Notes under the pieces: generated by a model
The model's database searches: none
Told to the model about the DNA's origin: nothing
What the model saw: only the letters and a program-made list of their open reading frames with translations
Shown here: one piece after another, positions 27,074-44,926 of the stretch
Layout: each line of letters starts with the position of its first letter
Numbering within the stretch: the stretch's first letter is position 1
Translations under genes and position numbers: made by a program
DNA from: Accumulibacter sp032229525
Lineage (GTDB): Bacteria; Pseudomonadota; Gammaproteobacteria; Burkholderiales; Rhodocyclaceae
DNA length: 64,000 bases
Direction: 5' to 3'
Assembly: GCF_032229525.1 (NCBI RefSeq)
Contig: NZ_JAVTWB010000112.1
Location: 6,168-70,167, forward strand

Positions 27074-27856
27074 ATGAGCTGGCGCCCTTTACGTATCGGT
27101 CTTTCAGCGCGCATCTATCATCCGCAGGCGGGTGCGACGGGCCTGCAATCGAAATCCCTGCATTACCTCGAGCAATCGGTCGCCCATTGGGCCATGTCGC
27201 GCGACGTCATGGTCTTCATGATCCCGGCGGTCAGTGGCGATGGCATCGTCAATCGCAGCAGCATCCGGCTCTCGGATTACCCGCAGTATCTCGATGGCCT
27301 GCTTTTGCAAGGCGGTGCCGACGTCAATCCGCAAAGCTACGGCGAGGAACCCTTGCATCCCGATTGGGTAGGGGATCAGGTTCGCGACGCCTATGAAATG
27401 GAACTGCTGCACGAGTTTATCGAAGCCGGAAAGGCGGTCCTTGGCATTTGTCGCGGCGCCCAACTGATCAATGTGGCGCTTGGTGGTACGCTGTACCAGG
27501 ATATCGCGACGCAGATCGTCTCGGCCGGAACACACCTTCATGACAACTACGACCGCCACAGTCATGCGGTTGAATGGGCCAAGGATTCGAGTCTGGCGAA
27601 ACTCTATCCCGGAGCGACCGGCGGACGCGTGGTCTCGATTCATCATCAGGCGATCAATGCCCTGGGCCGTGGCCTGCGCGTCGAGGCACGCAGCGAGGGA
27701 GACGGCGTGGTCGAAGCCGTACGCCTGCAAGGGAAACCCTATGTCCTCGGGCTGCAATGGCACCCGGAGTTTCATCCGCCGGGCAGTCCGGACCTGCTGG
27801 ACAGCGCGCCCATCCTCGACGAGTTTCTCAACGCAGCGCGAGGCCGACGTTGGTAA
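27074..27856 (+). CDS. Gamma-glutamyl-gamma-aminobutyrate hydrolase family protein
   Basis: A 260-residue class I glutamine-amidotransferase-like hydrolase resembling PuuD. The nucleophile is Cys126 in GICRGAQLINVALGG, and the catalytic His-Glu pair is in QWHPEFHPP near 230. QGGADVNPQSYGEEP is also typical. In the family it splits gamma-glutamyl bonds, as in putrescine degradation, but no other puu genes are nearby and the substrate is open. The ATG follows an excellent Shine-Dalgarno sequence (AAAGGAGGT). It is convergent with malQ-treY. Confidence 0.86.
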   Translation: MSWRPLRIGLSARIYHPQAGATGLQSKSLHYLEQSVAHWAMSRDVMVFMIPAVSGDGIVNRSSIRLSDYPQYLDGLLLQGGADVNPQSYGEEPLHPDWVGDQVRDAYEMELLHEFIEAGKAVLGICRGAQLINVALGGTLYQDIATQIVSAGTHLHDNYDRHSHAVEWAKDSSLAKLYPGATGGRVVSIHHQAINALGRGLRVEARSEGDGVVEAVRLQGKPYVLGLQWHPEFHPPGSPDLLDSAPILDEFLNAARGRRW

Positions 27857-27884
27857 AGCGATTCGCCAGCGCGCGATGACTTGT

Positions 27885-27918
27885 GGAGGGTGGCAAGCCG
27901 TCGGGCTTGCCACCCTCC
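27885..27918. terminator. 15-bp perfect hairpin between convergent genes
   Basis: A stem of 15 perfectly paired bases (GGAGGGTGGCAAGCC with its complement) and a 4-base loop lies between the stop codons of two convergent genes. This suits a bidirectional terminator. No T-tract follows on either side, so Rho-independent termination is unproven. Confidence 0.5.
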
Positions 27919-27927
27919 GTCACTAGC

Positions 27928-30900
27928 TCAAGGCTCGCCCTGGGTGGCCAGCAGAGCGACCGGGAAGCTCGCCAATAGCTCGCCGATTGCCAACTGAGCG
28001 CCTGCCGAATGGCTTTCACCGCTGAGCAGATTGCGCCAGCCACTGGCGGCCAGCCCGTCGGGCAGTTCGAGCACGGTATTGGCCCAGACCTCGTTGCCCA
28101 GTGGCAGGATGCGGTTGTCGCCGAGCAGACCCACCGGCAGCAGCGGCACGACGACGACAATCGCCCGCTCGCCGTGCTGACGCGCGTAGGCACAGAGGTG
28201 CGCAGCGTGCTCGCCGCTGACTTTCAGAGGCTGGTAATCGCCCAGCTCCAGTACTTCCGGCCAGCGCGCGCGCAGGGCGAGACTCTGCCACAGCGTGTAC
28301 AGCTTGATGCGCCCGTCGTTCATGTCGCTGAGCAGTGGCTGCAGACGCGCGGGCCATTGCTCCGGCGGCGCGTCAACCATCGCCTGTACCTGCGCCAGAT
28401 ACTCGCCGCGCAGGGGAAAGTCGATCGGCCGACGGTTGTCCGGGTCGACCAGATTGAACTGCCACAGCTCGCAACCCTGGTAGATGTCCGGGACACCCGG
28501 TGAGGTGACCTTGATGAGCAGCTGCGCCAGCGCGTTGATCAGTCCGTGATGGGCGATGGTCTGCAGCATCGACACGAAGTCGGCGAGGAAGAGGTTCTTC
28601 TCGCCAGGCGCCAGCAGGGCACGCACGAAATCGGTGACAGCGCCTTCGTAGGCTTCATTGACCTGTACCCAGCTGCTGTGCTCTTTGCCCTCGCGCAGCG
28701 CCTTGATCATGTAGGCCTCGATGCGTTGCCGGTAGTCGGCGAGTTCTTCGTCGCTCGGCGGCGTCAGCGGCCAGGTGCCGATCAGCGTCTGGTAAAGCAG
28801 GTACTCGTCGTTGCGCGACGGCGCGGCGACGCCATCGACCTCGTGCTTGCGGCCGCGATTCAGGCGGCGCCAGCGTTTGAGCATCAGTTTCCAGGCCGCC
28901 GGGATCTCCGAGAGGACGTTGATGCGCGCGCGCGCGTCCTCGGAACGCTTGCTGTCGTGCGTTGAGGTGGCGAGCATGTTGTGCGGCCAACGGACGGCGC
29001 GGGCGCGCGTCGCGGCGTGGAAGGCGGCGACCGAAATACCGAAGCGGCGCGGTTCGCCACCGACGTCGTTGAGGGAGGTCAGGCGATGATAGCGATAGAA
29101 GGCCGTATCCTCGACTCCCTTGGCCATCACCGGCGACGAGACCTGCTGGAACTTCATGGCGAAGGCTTCCAGCGGCTCGCGGTAGGAGGCACTGCGGCCG
29201 CGCGCGAGATCGGTGGTCAGCACGCCCTCGAGGAAATCGTAAATGCCGGTATCGAACAGCGGGCTGCGTTTCTTGGCCACCGCCACCGCCCAGCTGATGT
29301 GCCGGCGGTCGTCGGTCGACAGTTCGCCGTGGGCGACGTAGCTGCGATAGACCGGGAAACACGCCACCACTTCGATCAATGCCTCGCGCAGGCCGTTGAG
29401 GGTGAAGTCGCAGGTGTCGCGACTGGCCGTGGCGATGCGCGCCAGGCGGTTGGCGAGGACGCTAAACTCGCTCGCCAGCGCGGTGTGCATAATCAGCTTC
29501 TTGGCGTCGTAGGCGAGTTCCTCGAAGTCGCTGTCGACGCCGGTAAAGTCGCGGTAGATGCGCGTCATGCGCCGCTCGGAGGCGGTATCGACGAAGAGGT
29601 TGTTGACCAGGTTGGAAAAACGGTAGCCGGTGGCGCCGTGGATCGGCCAGTCGTCCGGCAGGCGCTCGTGCTCGGCGAGGATCTTCTCGATCAGCAGATA
29701 GATCGCCAGCGGCTCGCCGGGTACCGGTGGCTTGCCGCCGACAGCCTGCTGCAGGTGGCGGAAGTATGCACCGGGGTCGAACATCCCGTCGGGGTGGTCG
29801 ATGCGTAGCCCCTCAACTTTGCCCTGGGAGACCAGGTCGAGGATCAGGTGGTGGGTGGCGTCGAATACCGCCGGGTCCTCCATGCGCAGCGCGGCGAGGT
29901 CGTTGATGTCGAAAAAGCGGCGATAGTTGATCTCGTCGCAGGCGACCCGCCAGTAGGCCAGGCGATAGCCTTGCACCTGGATCAGGTCGTGCAGCAGATC
30001 GTAGCTGGCGGGATGGCCGGGGCGGCCGTTGAACTCGATGAGATTATCGGCGATGTGGTGGGCGATGTCGGCGCGCGCTTCGGTCAGTGCCGCCAGATGG
30101 CGCTTGTGCACCTCCTTGTCGCGTTGCCGTTCGGCCATCTTCGCCGGCTTGCTGGTGGTCCGCGCCGGCAGGTGGCCGAAAGCGGTGAGCAGCGTCTCCA
30201 GTTCGCCGTAGCGCTCGTGGCTTTCGCCGAGCACCGCAGCCAGGCGTTCGCGACGGTGACCGACGATGCGCGGGTAGCTCGCCGGGTCCACCGGCAGCCG
30301 GTGCTGGTAGTACATGATGCTGAACTCGCCGCGAACGGCGTCGTATTCAAGACGCAGTTCGCCCGCGTTGAGCACCTGTCCGTAGTGCGCACCAAGCAGT
30401 GGCAAGAGCACCTTGCCCTTGAGTTCGCGGTTGAGCGGATCCCAGTCGATGTCGAAGAAAGCGCCCCAGGCCGAGGCCGGGCCGTTCTCCAGGACGTCTA
30501 GCCACCAGGCGTTGTCCGCCCCCATGACCCCCATGTGGTTGGGGACGACGTCGATGACCTGCGACAGCGCATTCTCCTTGAGGGCGGCCGAGAAGTCCTC
30601 GAACTCCTGTGGCGTGCCGATCTCCGGGTTGAGTTCGGCGTGGCCGACGATGTCGTAACCGTGCGTGCTGCCCGGTCTTGCGCGCAGATAAGGGGAAGCG
30701 TAGCAGTGGCTGATGCCGAGTGCGGCCATGTACGGCGCCAGGGCACCGGCCTGGGCAAAGGTGAAGTCGCGGTTGAACTGCATGCGGTAGGTGGCGCGCG
30801 GGATGACCGCGACACGCGTTGTCGTCGGCACTTCCTCCGGCGGCACGACGGCCGTGCCGCGTTCGTCGATCAGCACTTGGCCAACGGCGGCGAAGCGGCC

Positions 30901-33062
30901 GTCCTCGGGCCAGTCTTCCAGGTCCAGCGGCAGGCGTCGCCGCCAGTTGGGATGCTGATCGTCACGGCTGCCGGGCAGGTTGGCCTGCTCGACGACGCCG
31001 AGAATATCCTCTGGCTGGACCATCAGCAGCTGCGCCGGGGTTCTGGCCAGAAATGCGTGCGTGGCGACGATGAAGGGTTGCGTCATCTCGGGGAGCGAGA
31101 AGGGATGCACGCTGGCGCCTTCGGGTAGCAGCTCGGCGTGCTTCAGGGCCATCAGGATGCGGGCGCGATCCTGGGCACGGTCGACGACCATCTGTTCGAA
31201 CTGCGCCTCGTCGGGGAAAAGCTGCAGCGCCGCCCGGGTGTCGATGTCGTGACCCTTCCAGAAACCCTGCAAGGTCGGCAGATCGTGCGTACTGACGGCG
31301 ACCAGTGCCTGCCGCGGATAGTCGGCAGGCGGCTTGAAGTTGCCGTCGTCGCTGCGTTCGAAGAAGAACGGGCGGTAGGAGAGCAGACCGGCGGTAGCCA
31401 GCCGTGGCCGGAAGCCGTCGGGGACGGTGCCGAGGTCCTCGCCGATGACCATGCAGCGATTGCGCTGGCTTTCCAGCGCGACGATGCCGAGCAGATCTTC
31501 GAACGCGTAACTGACGTAGGCGCCCTCGCTCGCTGGCTGACCGACGGGAACCCAGAACAGACGCGCCAGACCCATGACATGGTCGATGCGTAGCGCGCCA
31601 GCGTGACGCATGTTGGCGCGCAGCATGGTAACGAAGGGTGCGTAGGCGGCTTCGCGCAGGCGATACGGCACCAGCGGCGGCAGGCCCCAGTCCTGTCCGA
31701 GCGGGTTGAACTCGTCGGGGGGGGCGCCGACGTAGGCGTCGCCGGCAAAGGCGCCTTGCCAGGCCCAGGCCTCCGATCCGCCAGGATTGACGCCGACGGC
31801 GAGGTCCTGGTAGAGGCCGACACCGAGGCCACGACGCCACGATTGTTGTCCGAGGGCGGTAAGCTGTTCCTCGGCGAGCCACTGCAGCCAGGCCGAGTAG
31901 TCGATCGCTTCGGCATGCTCGGCGGCAAACGCCGCCACCGCCGGCGCCTGTGGATCGCGGTACTTCTCCGGCCAGGCTGGCCAGCCCCAAACACCGGGGT
32001 TCTCTCCCTGGAAATGGGCCTGCAAGGCCTCGAAACGGGCGTGCAATTCCAGTGGCAGGCCACCCTCGGTGCGGAACAGGCGGAAGGCGCGCGCACGCGC
32101 CGTATCGCTGGCCAGGTGCTGCTCGCGGAAGTGCCGATAGAGTGCCACCAGCACCTCGCGCTTGGCCGCGGAAACTTCTTCGTAGTCGACCTCTTCACCA
32201 GCGCGCAGGCGCCGCAGGCGGGCCTGGAAACGTTCCGAAGCGACCAGATTGCGCGCTGCTTCGCACTCGCCGAATTCGGCAACTGCCTCGACGTCGATGT
32301 ACAGCACGTTGACGAAGCAGCGACTGGAGGGGCTGTAGGGACTGATTCGCTTCGGGTCGTCCGGGAACAGGGCATGCAGCGGATTGACGCCGATCACGCC
32401 ACCGCCGGCATCGGCCGAGGCGTCGAGCAGGGTACGCAGGTCTCCGAAGTCACCGATGCCCCAGTTGCGCCGCGAGCGGATGCCGTAGAGTTGCACCGTC
32501 GGGCCCCAGACGCGGCCCTCTCCCTGCACCGCATCGGGCAGGAAGCAGCTCGGCGGCGCGACGATCAGAGTCATCGCCTCCTGCGCCATGCCGCCGCGCC
32601 CGGCTTGCTCGATCTCCAGGCGGTAGTAGCCCGGCTCGAGTAAAGGTGGCAAGAGCAGTTCGCCGCGCAGGTAATCGACCTTGTCGAGGCGCTGCTCGGC
32701 AAGGCGTCGCAAGCTGGCCGGTTCGAACTCACCGCTGCTCGCGGCGCCGTTCTCGGGCGTCAGAATCCAGCGGTGCGGCTGGCTGGCGCGGGCGGCCGGC
32801 AGCGAGACCGGAAGCGCTGGCGCATCGCCGACCGCCACCACCTTGACTGACGACAGCGGGCGGAGCCACTCTTCTTCCTGCAAGGTTTGCAACAGCGCTG
32901 CGGGGTCGGCTTCGGCGGGAAAGTGCATCGCCCCCAGCAGGGCGCGCAGGGTTTGTTCCGAGGTGGCATGCGCCTTGCCCCAGACATCGTCATAGCCGGC
33001 GCTGATGCCACAGTACTCGGCAAGCTGCGCCAGTGCGCTGCGGCTGTTGTCGGCGGCAGCGC

Positions 33063-33066
<4 letters not shown>
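27928..33066 (-). CDS. malQ-treY: Fused 4-alpha-glucanotransferase / malto-oligosyltrehalose synthase
   Basis: One open frame of 1712 residues holds two complete GH enzymes. Residues about 1-735 are MalQ (GH77): nucleophile in LRIDHVMGL, acid/base in GEDLGTVP, third acid in STHDLPT. Residues about 755-1712 are TreY (GH13): ATYRMQFN start, VVPNHMG, nucleophile in GLRIDHPDG, acid/base in LIEKIL, and ATSTHDSKRSED. MalQ reshuffles maltodextrins; TreY turns the reducing end of the chain into a trehalosyl unit. In Pseudomonas malQ and treY are adjacent separate genes in this order. The start at 33066 overlaps the treZ stop (ATGA). Confidence 0.93.
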
Positions 33067-37027
<3,961 letters not shown>

Positions 37028-37038
37028 GGCTAAATCTC

Positions 37039-38259
37039 CTAGATCTGGTAGCGGGTTACGCCCGCTACGTCCTCGCCTTTGGCGAGGACGACGATGCCGC
37101 CATCGCTGACGGTATAGCGGGCGCGGTCGGCGGCGGCGTCGAAGCCGATGCGCGAGTTTGGTTCGATGACGTTGTAGCGGTCGACGATGACCCGCTTGAG
37201 ACGTGAGCCACGGCGGATGACCGTGTAGTCCATGATCAGGCAGTCTTCAATTTCGACGTCTTCCTCAACGACGACTTCACGACGCAGCATCGAGTTCTTG
37301 ATCCGTGCGCCGCTGACTCGTGAGCCCGCGGCGATGGTGCTGTTGCTGATCTCGCCAGTGATCATTGGCGAGGGTCCCTGGTAAGAACTGGAGTTGATAA
37401 ACCACTTCGGATTGAAGAGGTTGAAGCGCGGCTTGGCGCTGAGGACGTCGTAGTGGGCGTCGTAGTAGGCGTCAATGTTACCGACGTCGCGCCAGTACGA
37501 CTGCTCCTCGTAGTCGGCGACGCCGGGGACGTGGTTGTCGGCGAAGTTGTAGGCCAGCACATTGTGAGTCTTGATCAGGCGCGGCAGGATATGGTGGCCG
37601 AAATCGTGCTCGCCGTTGTCGTTGGCCTCGCGCAGTGCTTTCAGCAGGACATCGGTATTGAACAGGTAGTTGCCCATCGAGCCATAGGCGCGCGTCGGGT
37701 CGCTGAGCATGGCCGGCGGATTCGTCGGCTTTTCCAGAAAGCCGCGGATGCGACTGTGGTCGTCGGCATCGATGATGCCGAAAGCCGTCGCCTCGGCCAG
37801 CGGTACCGGAATCGCCGCCACCGAGACGTGCGCCGAGTTCTGACGGTGAAAATCGATCATCTGCCGCACGTCCATGCGGTAGATATGATCCGCACCAAAC
37901 ACGGCGACCATGTCCGGTGAATGGCGTTCGATCAGGTTGATGTTCTGGAAGACGGCGTCGGAGGTCCCCTGGAACCACTCCTGACTCTCGCGCATCTGCG
38001 GCGGCACGACGGTGACGAACTGGCCGGTATAGGCGTTTGAATTGCCCCAGGCCTTGGCGACGTGCTCGATCAGCGACTGCGACTTGTACTGCACCATCAT
38101 GTAGATGCCGTGGATCTGCGAGTTCACCAGGTTACTGAGGACGAAGTCGGCGATGCGGTAGCGGCCGCCGAAGGGAACCGCCGGTTTGGAACGCTCTGCG
38201 GTCAGCGGATGCAGCCGGGAACCCTGGCCGCCGGCCAGTACCATGGCGAGTACTTTCAT
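37039..38259 (-). CDS. glgC: Glucose-1-phosphate adenylyltransferase
   Basis: Makes ADP-glucose from glucose-1-phosphate and ATP, the committed step of classical glycogen synthesis. The 406-residue protein opens with the nucleotidyltransferase signature LAGGQGSRLHPLTAERSKPA and PFGGRYRIADFVLSN. The substrate site FLEKP and a C-terminal left-handed beta-helix (GARIKNSMLRREVVVEEDVEIEDC) follow. The gene is 11 bp upstream of glgX and 24 bp downstream of treS-mak. Confidence 0.96.
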   Translation of the reverse strand: MKVLAMVLAGGQGSRLHPLTAERSKPAVPFGGRYRIADFVLSNLVNSQIHGIYMMVQYKSQSLIEHVAKAWGNSNAYTGQFVTVVPPQMRESQEWFQGTSDAVFQNINLIERHSPDMVAVFGADHIYRMDVRQMIDFHRQNSAHVSVAAIPVPLAEATAFGIIDADDHSRIRGFLEKPTNPPAMLSDPTRAYGSMGNYLFNTDVLLKALREANDNGEHDFGHHILPRLIKTHNVLAYNFADNHVPGVADYEEQSYWRDVGNIDAYYDAHYDVLSAKPRFNLFNPKWFINSSSYQGPSPMITGEISNSTIAAGSRVSGARIKNSMLRREVVVEEDVEIEDCLIMDYTVIRRGSRLKRVIVDRYNVIEPNSRIGFDAAADRARYTVSDGGIVVLAKGEDVAGVTRYQI

Positions 38260-38283
38260 GATGTTTCTCCTTTATCGGTCAAA

Positions 38284-41643
<3,360 letters not shown>

Positions 41644-41963
41644 CATTTCCTCCACTCAAGGGAAGTCGTCAAGGTTGCCCATCTCGTTGCAACGAGCGAG
41701 CGGTTGTCGGAAAGCTTGTTTTGCGCCTGGCGGGGCGAATCGGCAGGCGGGCCCGACGTGGCCAGGGGCTGTTCGGTCCAGCCGGTAGTCGGGCCGTGGT
41801 ACGGGCCCAGACAGGCCTGAGGGGCCCAGGGTATCGCCACCGACGACCTTGTCAGACGGAGCATGACGGAATTGTCGGTGGCATACAAGCGCCACTGCCG
41901 CGACGATTGGCCCACCCGGGGCTGTTGCGGTGTTCATGTGGGTTGCGGGCAGCCGCGTGGCGG
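41644..41963. other. glgB-treS spacer with palindrome
   Basis: A 320-bp stretch without a supported gene, the only long spacer in the operon, so a second promoter for treS onward may lie here. It contains the 14-bp perfect palindrome CTCGTTGCAACGAG at 41683-41696, 37 bases upstream of the treS start region. I found no clear -35/-10 pair. Confidence 0.45.
41683..41696. promoter_or_regulatory. Perfect palindrome upstream of treS
   Basis: CTCGTTGCAACGAG is a loopless 14-bp palindrome of operator size, close to the treS start codon. Its TTGCAA core recalls the TTGCA/TGCAA arms near the marR promoter. A repressor site is an inference. Confidence 0.35.
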
Positions 41964-43898
41964 TCAAGACGACCGTTCGCCTTCCATTATCGGCTTCAGA
42001 ACCACCACCGCCAACGGCGGCAGGGTCAGCGCCAGGGAGTGGAAATGACCGTGCGCGGCGATCGGACGCGCCTCGACCCGACCAAGATTACCCATGCCGC
42101 TGCCGCCGTAGTGCTCGGCATCACTGTTGAGGATCTCCTCCCACTGGCCGCCGCGCGGTGCGCCGACGATGTAGTCATGGCGCGGTACCGGCGTGAAATT
42201 GCACAGCACCAGGACCGTATCGTCGCGGTGCTTGCCGTAGCGCAGGAAGCTGATGATGCTTTCCTCCCAGTTGGTGCAATCGACCCAGGCGAAGCCGTCG
42301 GTGTTGAAGTCGCGCTCATGCAGTGCTTTCTGCCCACGATAGGCGCGGTTGAGGTCGGCGACCCAAGACTGCACGCCGTGGTGCAACGGGTACTGGAGGA
42401 CGTGCCATTCGAGGCTTTCGTCGTGCTGCCACTCGCGCCGCTGACCGAGCTCACCGCCCATGAACAGCAGCTTCTTGCCGGGGTGGGTCCACATCAGCCC
42501 GTAGAGCAGGCGTAGGTTGGCGAACTGTTGCCATTCGTCGCCCGGCATCTTGCCGATCAGCGCGCCCTTGCCGTGCACCACCTCGTCGTGCGACAGCGGC
42601 AGGACGAAGTTCTCGGTAAACGCGTACCACACACCGAAGGTGAGCTTGTCGTGCTGGTACTTGCGAAACAGCGGTTGCTGCTGGAAGTACTTCAGGGTGT
42701 CGTTCATCCAGCCCATGTTCCACTTCATGCCGAAACCGAGGCCGCCCATGTAGGTGGGGCGCGAAACCATCGGCCAGGCGGTGGACTCCTCGGCCATCGT
42801 CTGGACGTCCGGATGATCGCGATAGACCGCTTCATTAAGGCTGCGCAGGAAGCTCATCGATTCGAGGTTCTCGCGTCCGCCATGCTCGTTGGGGATCCAT
42901 TCACCCTCCTCGCGGCCGTAGTCGAGGTAGAGCATCGAGGCGACGGCATCGACCCGCAGGCCATCCACGTGGTATTTGTCGAGCCAGAACAGGGCGCTGG
43001 ACATCAGGAAACCGCGCACTTCGTTGCGACCGAGGTTGAAAATCGAACTCTTCCAGTCCGGGTGAAAGCCCTGGCGCGGATCCTCGTGTTCGTAGAGGCA
43101 GGTACCGTCAAAGTTGGCCAGGCCATGGCCGTCGGCCGGAAAGTGCGAGGGCACCCAGTCGAGAATGACCGCGATTCCCGCCTGGTGCAGGGTGTCGATC
43201 AGGAACATGAAGTCTTCGGGCGACCCGTAGCGTGCTGTCGGTGCGAAATAGCCGGTGGTCTGGTAGCCCCATGAGCCGTAGAACGGGTGCTCCATCACCG
43301 GCAGCAGTTCGACGTGGGTGAAGCCCATCTCGTTGACGTAGGCGGCCAGTTGCGGCGCCATTTCGCGATAGCTGAGCGAACGGTTGTTGTCCTCGGGAAT
43401 GCGCCGCCAGGAGCCGAGGTGCACCTCGTAGATCGACAGCGGCGCATTGAGTGCGTTGACCGCCCGGCGCTTGGCCATCCACTCGCTGTCGCTCCAGCTG
43501 TAGTCGAGCGTGCACAGACGCGAAGCGCTGCGCGGCGGCTCCTCCGACTGGCGGGCAAAGGGGTCGGCTTTCTCCTGGACGCCGTTGCCGCTGGTGATGT
43601 GGAACTTGTAGCTGTCGCCCAGTGCCGGTCCGGCCAGGAAGCCCTCCCAGATACCCGACTGGTCGTCACGGCGATGGAGAGGGTGGCTCTCCACTTGCCA
43701 GTGGTTGAAGTCGCCGACCACCGACACTTTCTCGGCGTTCGGTGCCCAGACGCTGAACTGGAAGCCGGCCTGAGCAGCCTTTTTAGTGGCATGCGCGCCA
43801 AAGCGGTCGTAGAGCCTGGTGTGGTTGCCTTCGCGAAAAAGGTAGATGTCTTGTTCGCTGAACAGGCTGTTTGCGACTACAGGAGTGGTAACTTTCAA
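41964..43898 (-). CDS. glgB: 1,4-alpha-glucan branching enzyme
   Basis: Introduces alpha-1,6 branches into glycogen. The 644-residue protein has a CBM48 (FQFSVWAPNAEKVSVVGDFNHW), nucleophile in GLRVDAVASMLYLDY, acid/base in MAEESTAWP, and third acid in LPLSHDEVVHGKGAL. I set the start at TTG 43898 because GGAGGT sits 5 bases upstream and no ATG fits. This TTG overlaps the mscS stop (TTGA), implying translational coupling. The shortened N-terminus, lacking the first N1 domain of E. coli GlgB, is common. Confidence 0.94.
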   Translation of the reverse strand: MKVTTPVVANSLFSEQDIYLFREGNHTRLYDRFGAHATKKAAQAGFQFSVWAPNAEKVSVVGDFNHWQVESHPLHRRDDQSGIWEGFLAGPALGDSYKFHITSGNGVQEKADPFARQSEEPPRSASRLCTLDYSWSDSEWMAKRRAVNALNAPLSIYEVHLGSWRRIPEDNNRSLSYREMAPQLAAYVNEMGFTHVELLPVMEHPFYGSWGYQTTGYFAPTARYGSPEDFMFLIDTLHQAGIAVILDWVPSHFPADGHGLANFDGTCLYEHEDPRQGFHPDWKSSIFNLGRNEVRGFLMSSALFWLDKYHVDGLRVDAVASMLYLDYGREEGEWIPNEHGGRENLESMSFLRSLNEAVYRDHPDVQTMAEESTAWPMVSRPTYMGGLGFGMKWNMGWMNDTLKYFQQQPLFRKYQHDKLTFGVWYAFTENFVLPLSHDEVVHGKGALIGKMPGDEWQQFANLRLLYGLMWTHPGKKLLFMGGELGQRREWQHDESLEWHVLQYPLHHGVQSWVADLNRAYRGQKALHERDFNTDGFAWVDCTNWEESIISFLRYGKHRDDTVLVLCNFTPVPRHDYIVGAPRGGQWEEILNSDAEHYGGSGMGNLGRVEARPIAAHGHFHSLALTLPPLAVVVLKPIMEGERSS

Positions 43899-44809
43899 TG
43901 CGTACCTCCGGGGTGTTGCTTGCTGTCGTCCATCGCCAGATGCAAGGGCGGGCTTGAACCGTCCTTGGCCTGACCGGGATAGACGGTGAGATGCGGAAAG
44001 GGAATTTCGATGCCGGCAGCGTCGAACGCATATTTGAGGCGGCGCAGACATTCCCGGCGTACACCCCACTGCTCGATCGGCGCGACCTTGAAGCGGCAGC
44101 GCAGAATCACCGCCGAATCAGCCCAGGAGTCGACGCCGACCATCTCGACGTCATCGATTATCTTCGGCCCGAATAGCGGATCGGCGCGCAACTCGGTGCC
44201 GACCTGGCGCATGACCTCGAGCGCCTGATCCACGTTCTCGCGGTAGGCGACGCCGACGTCGACCACAGCGAAAGCAAACCCGCGAGTCTTGTTGGTAACC
44301 GAGGTGATACTGCCGTTGGGGACGAAGTGGACGTTGCCATCGTAGTCACGCATGCGCACGTAGCGCAGGGTGATTTCTTCGACGACGCCTCCTTTGCCAC
44401 CGGCTTCTACGACATCTCCCTGGCGGATCTGGTTCTCGAGCAGCAGAAAAAAGCCGGAGAAATAATCCTTGACCAGGCTCTGCGCGCCGAAGCCGACGGC
44501 GACGCCGACGACGCCGGCGGCGCCAAGGATGGGGGCAATCGAGACGCCCAGTTCCGCCAGGATCAGGATGCCGGCGACCAGCGAAACCATCACCGACGCG
44601 GCGTAGCGGAAGACGCGGCCCAGGGTGGCGACGCGTTTTACCTCCTCGCTGTCGTCGAGGCTGCGGCTGATGTAGATGCGAAAGCTGCGGATCAGCTTGT
44701 GCGAGAAGGCCATGGCAGCCCACGCCAGCAGGGCGATGAGGACAATGCGCAGGGCCGACGCCATGACCGGTGTCAGGCTTTGGCTGAAGGAAAGCAGTTG
44801 GTCGAGCAT
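43895..44809 (-). CDS. mscS: Small-conductance mechanosensitive channel (MscS family)
   Basis: A 304-residue MscS-type channel that releases solutes on hypo-osmotic shock. Helices TM1 to TM3 lie in about 15-125; the pore helix has the alanine/glycine pattern ILGAAGVVGVAVGFGAQSLVKDYFSG. The cytoplasmic beta domain (GDVVEAGGKGGVVEEITLRYVRMRDYDGNVHFVPNG) and a C-terminal alpha/beta domain follow. It is the first gene of the leftward glycogen/trehalose locus and its stop overlaps the glgB start. Confidence 0.92.
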   Translation of the reverse strand: MLDQLLSFSQSLTPVMASALRIVLIALLAWAAMAFSHKLIRSFRIYISRSLDDSEEVKRVATLGRVFRYAASVMVSLVAGILILAELGVSIAPILGAAGVVGVAVGFGAQSLVKDYFSGFFLLLENQIRQGDVVEAGGKGGVVEEITLRYVRMRDYDGNVHFVPNGSITSVTNKTRGFAFAVVDVGVAYRENVDQALEVMRQVGTELRADPLFGPKIIDDVEMVGVDSWADSAVILRCRFKVAPIEQWGVRRECLRRLKYAFDAAGIEIPFPHLTVYPGQAKDGSSPPLHLAMDDSKQHPGGTH

Positions 44810-44857
44810 CGTTGCGTCAATTTCCTCTCGGTGGCCAAGCGATGGGCGAAAAATCGC

Positions 44858-44886
44858 TTGTAAAATAAGTTCCAGCCTAATAGTAT
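44858..44886 (+). promoter_or_regulatory. Predicted promoter of the MarR gene
   Basis: TTGTAA (44858-44863) and TAGTAT (44881-44886) are separated by 17 bp and lie about 40 bp upstream of the marR start, a good sigma-70 type layout. Confidence 0.5.
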
Positions 44887-44906
44887 TGCACAAACTTAAT
44901 TTGCAA
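44886..44906. promoter_or_regulatory. Candidate MarR operator
   Basis: An interrupted palindrome TTGCA-N11-TGCAA spans the expected transcription start of the marR gene, in the divergent region with mscS. MarR proteins typically bind such sites and repress themselves and the divergent operon. Only the five-base arms are symmetric. Confidence 0.35.
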
Positions 44907-44926
44907 GCAACGTGAGGACTGGCACG

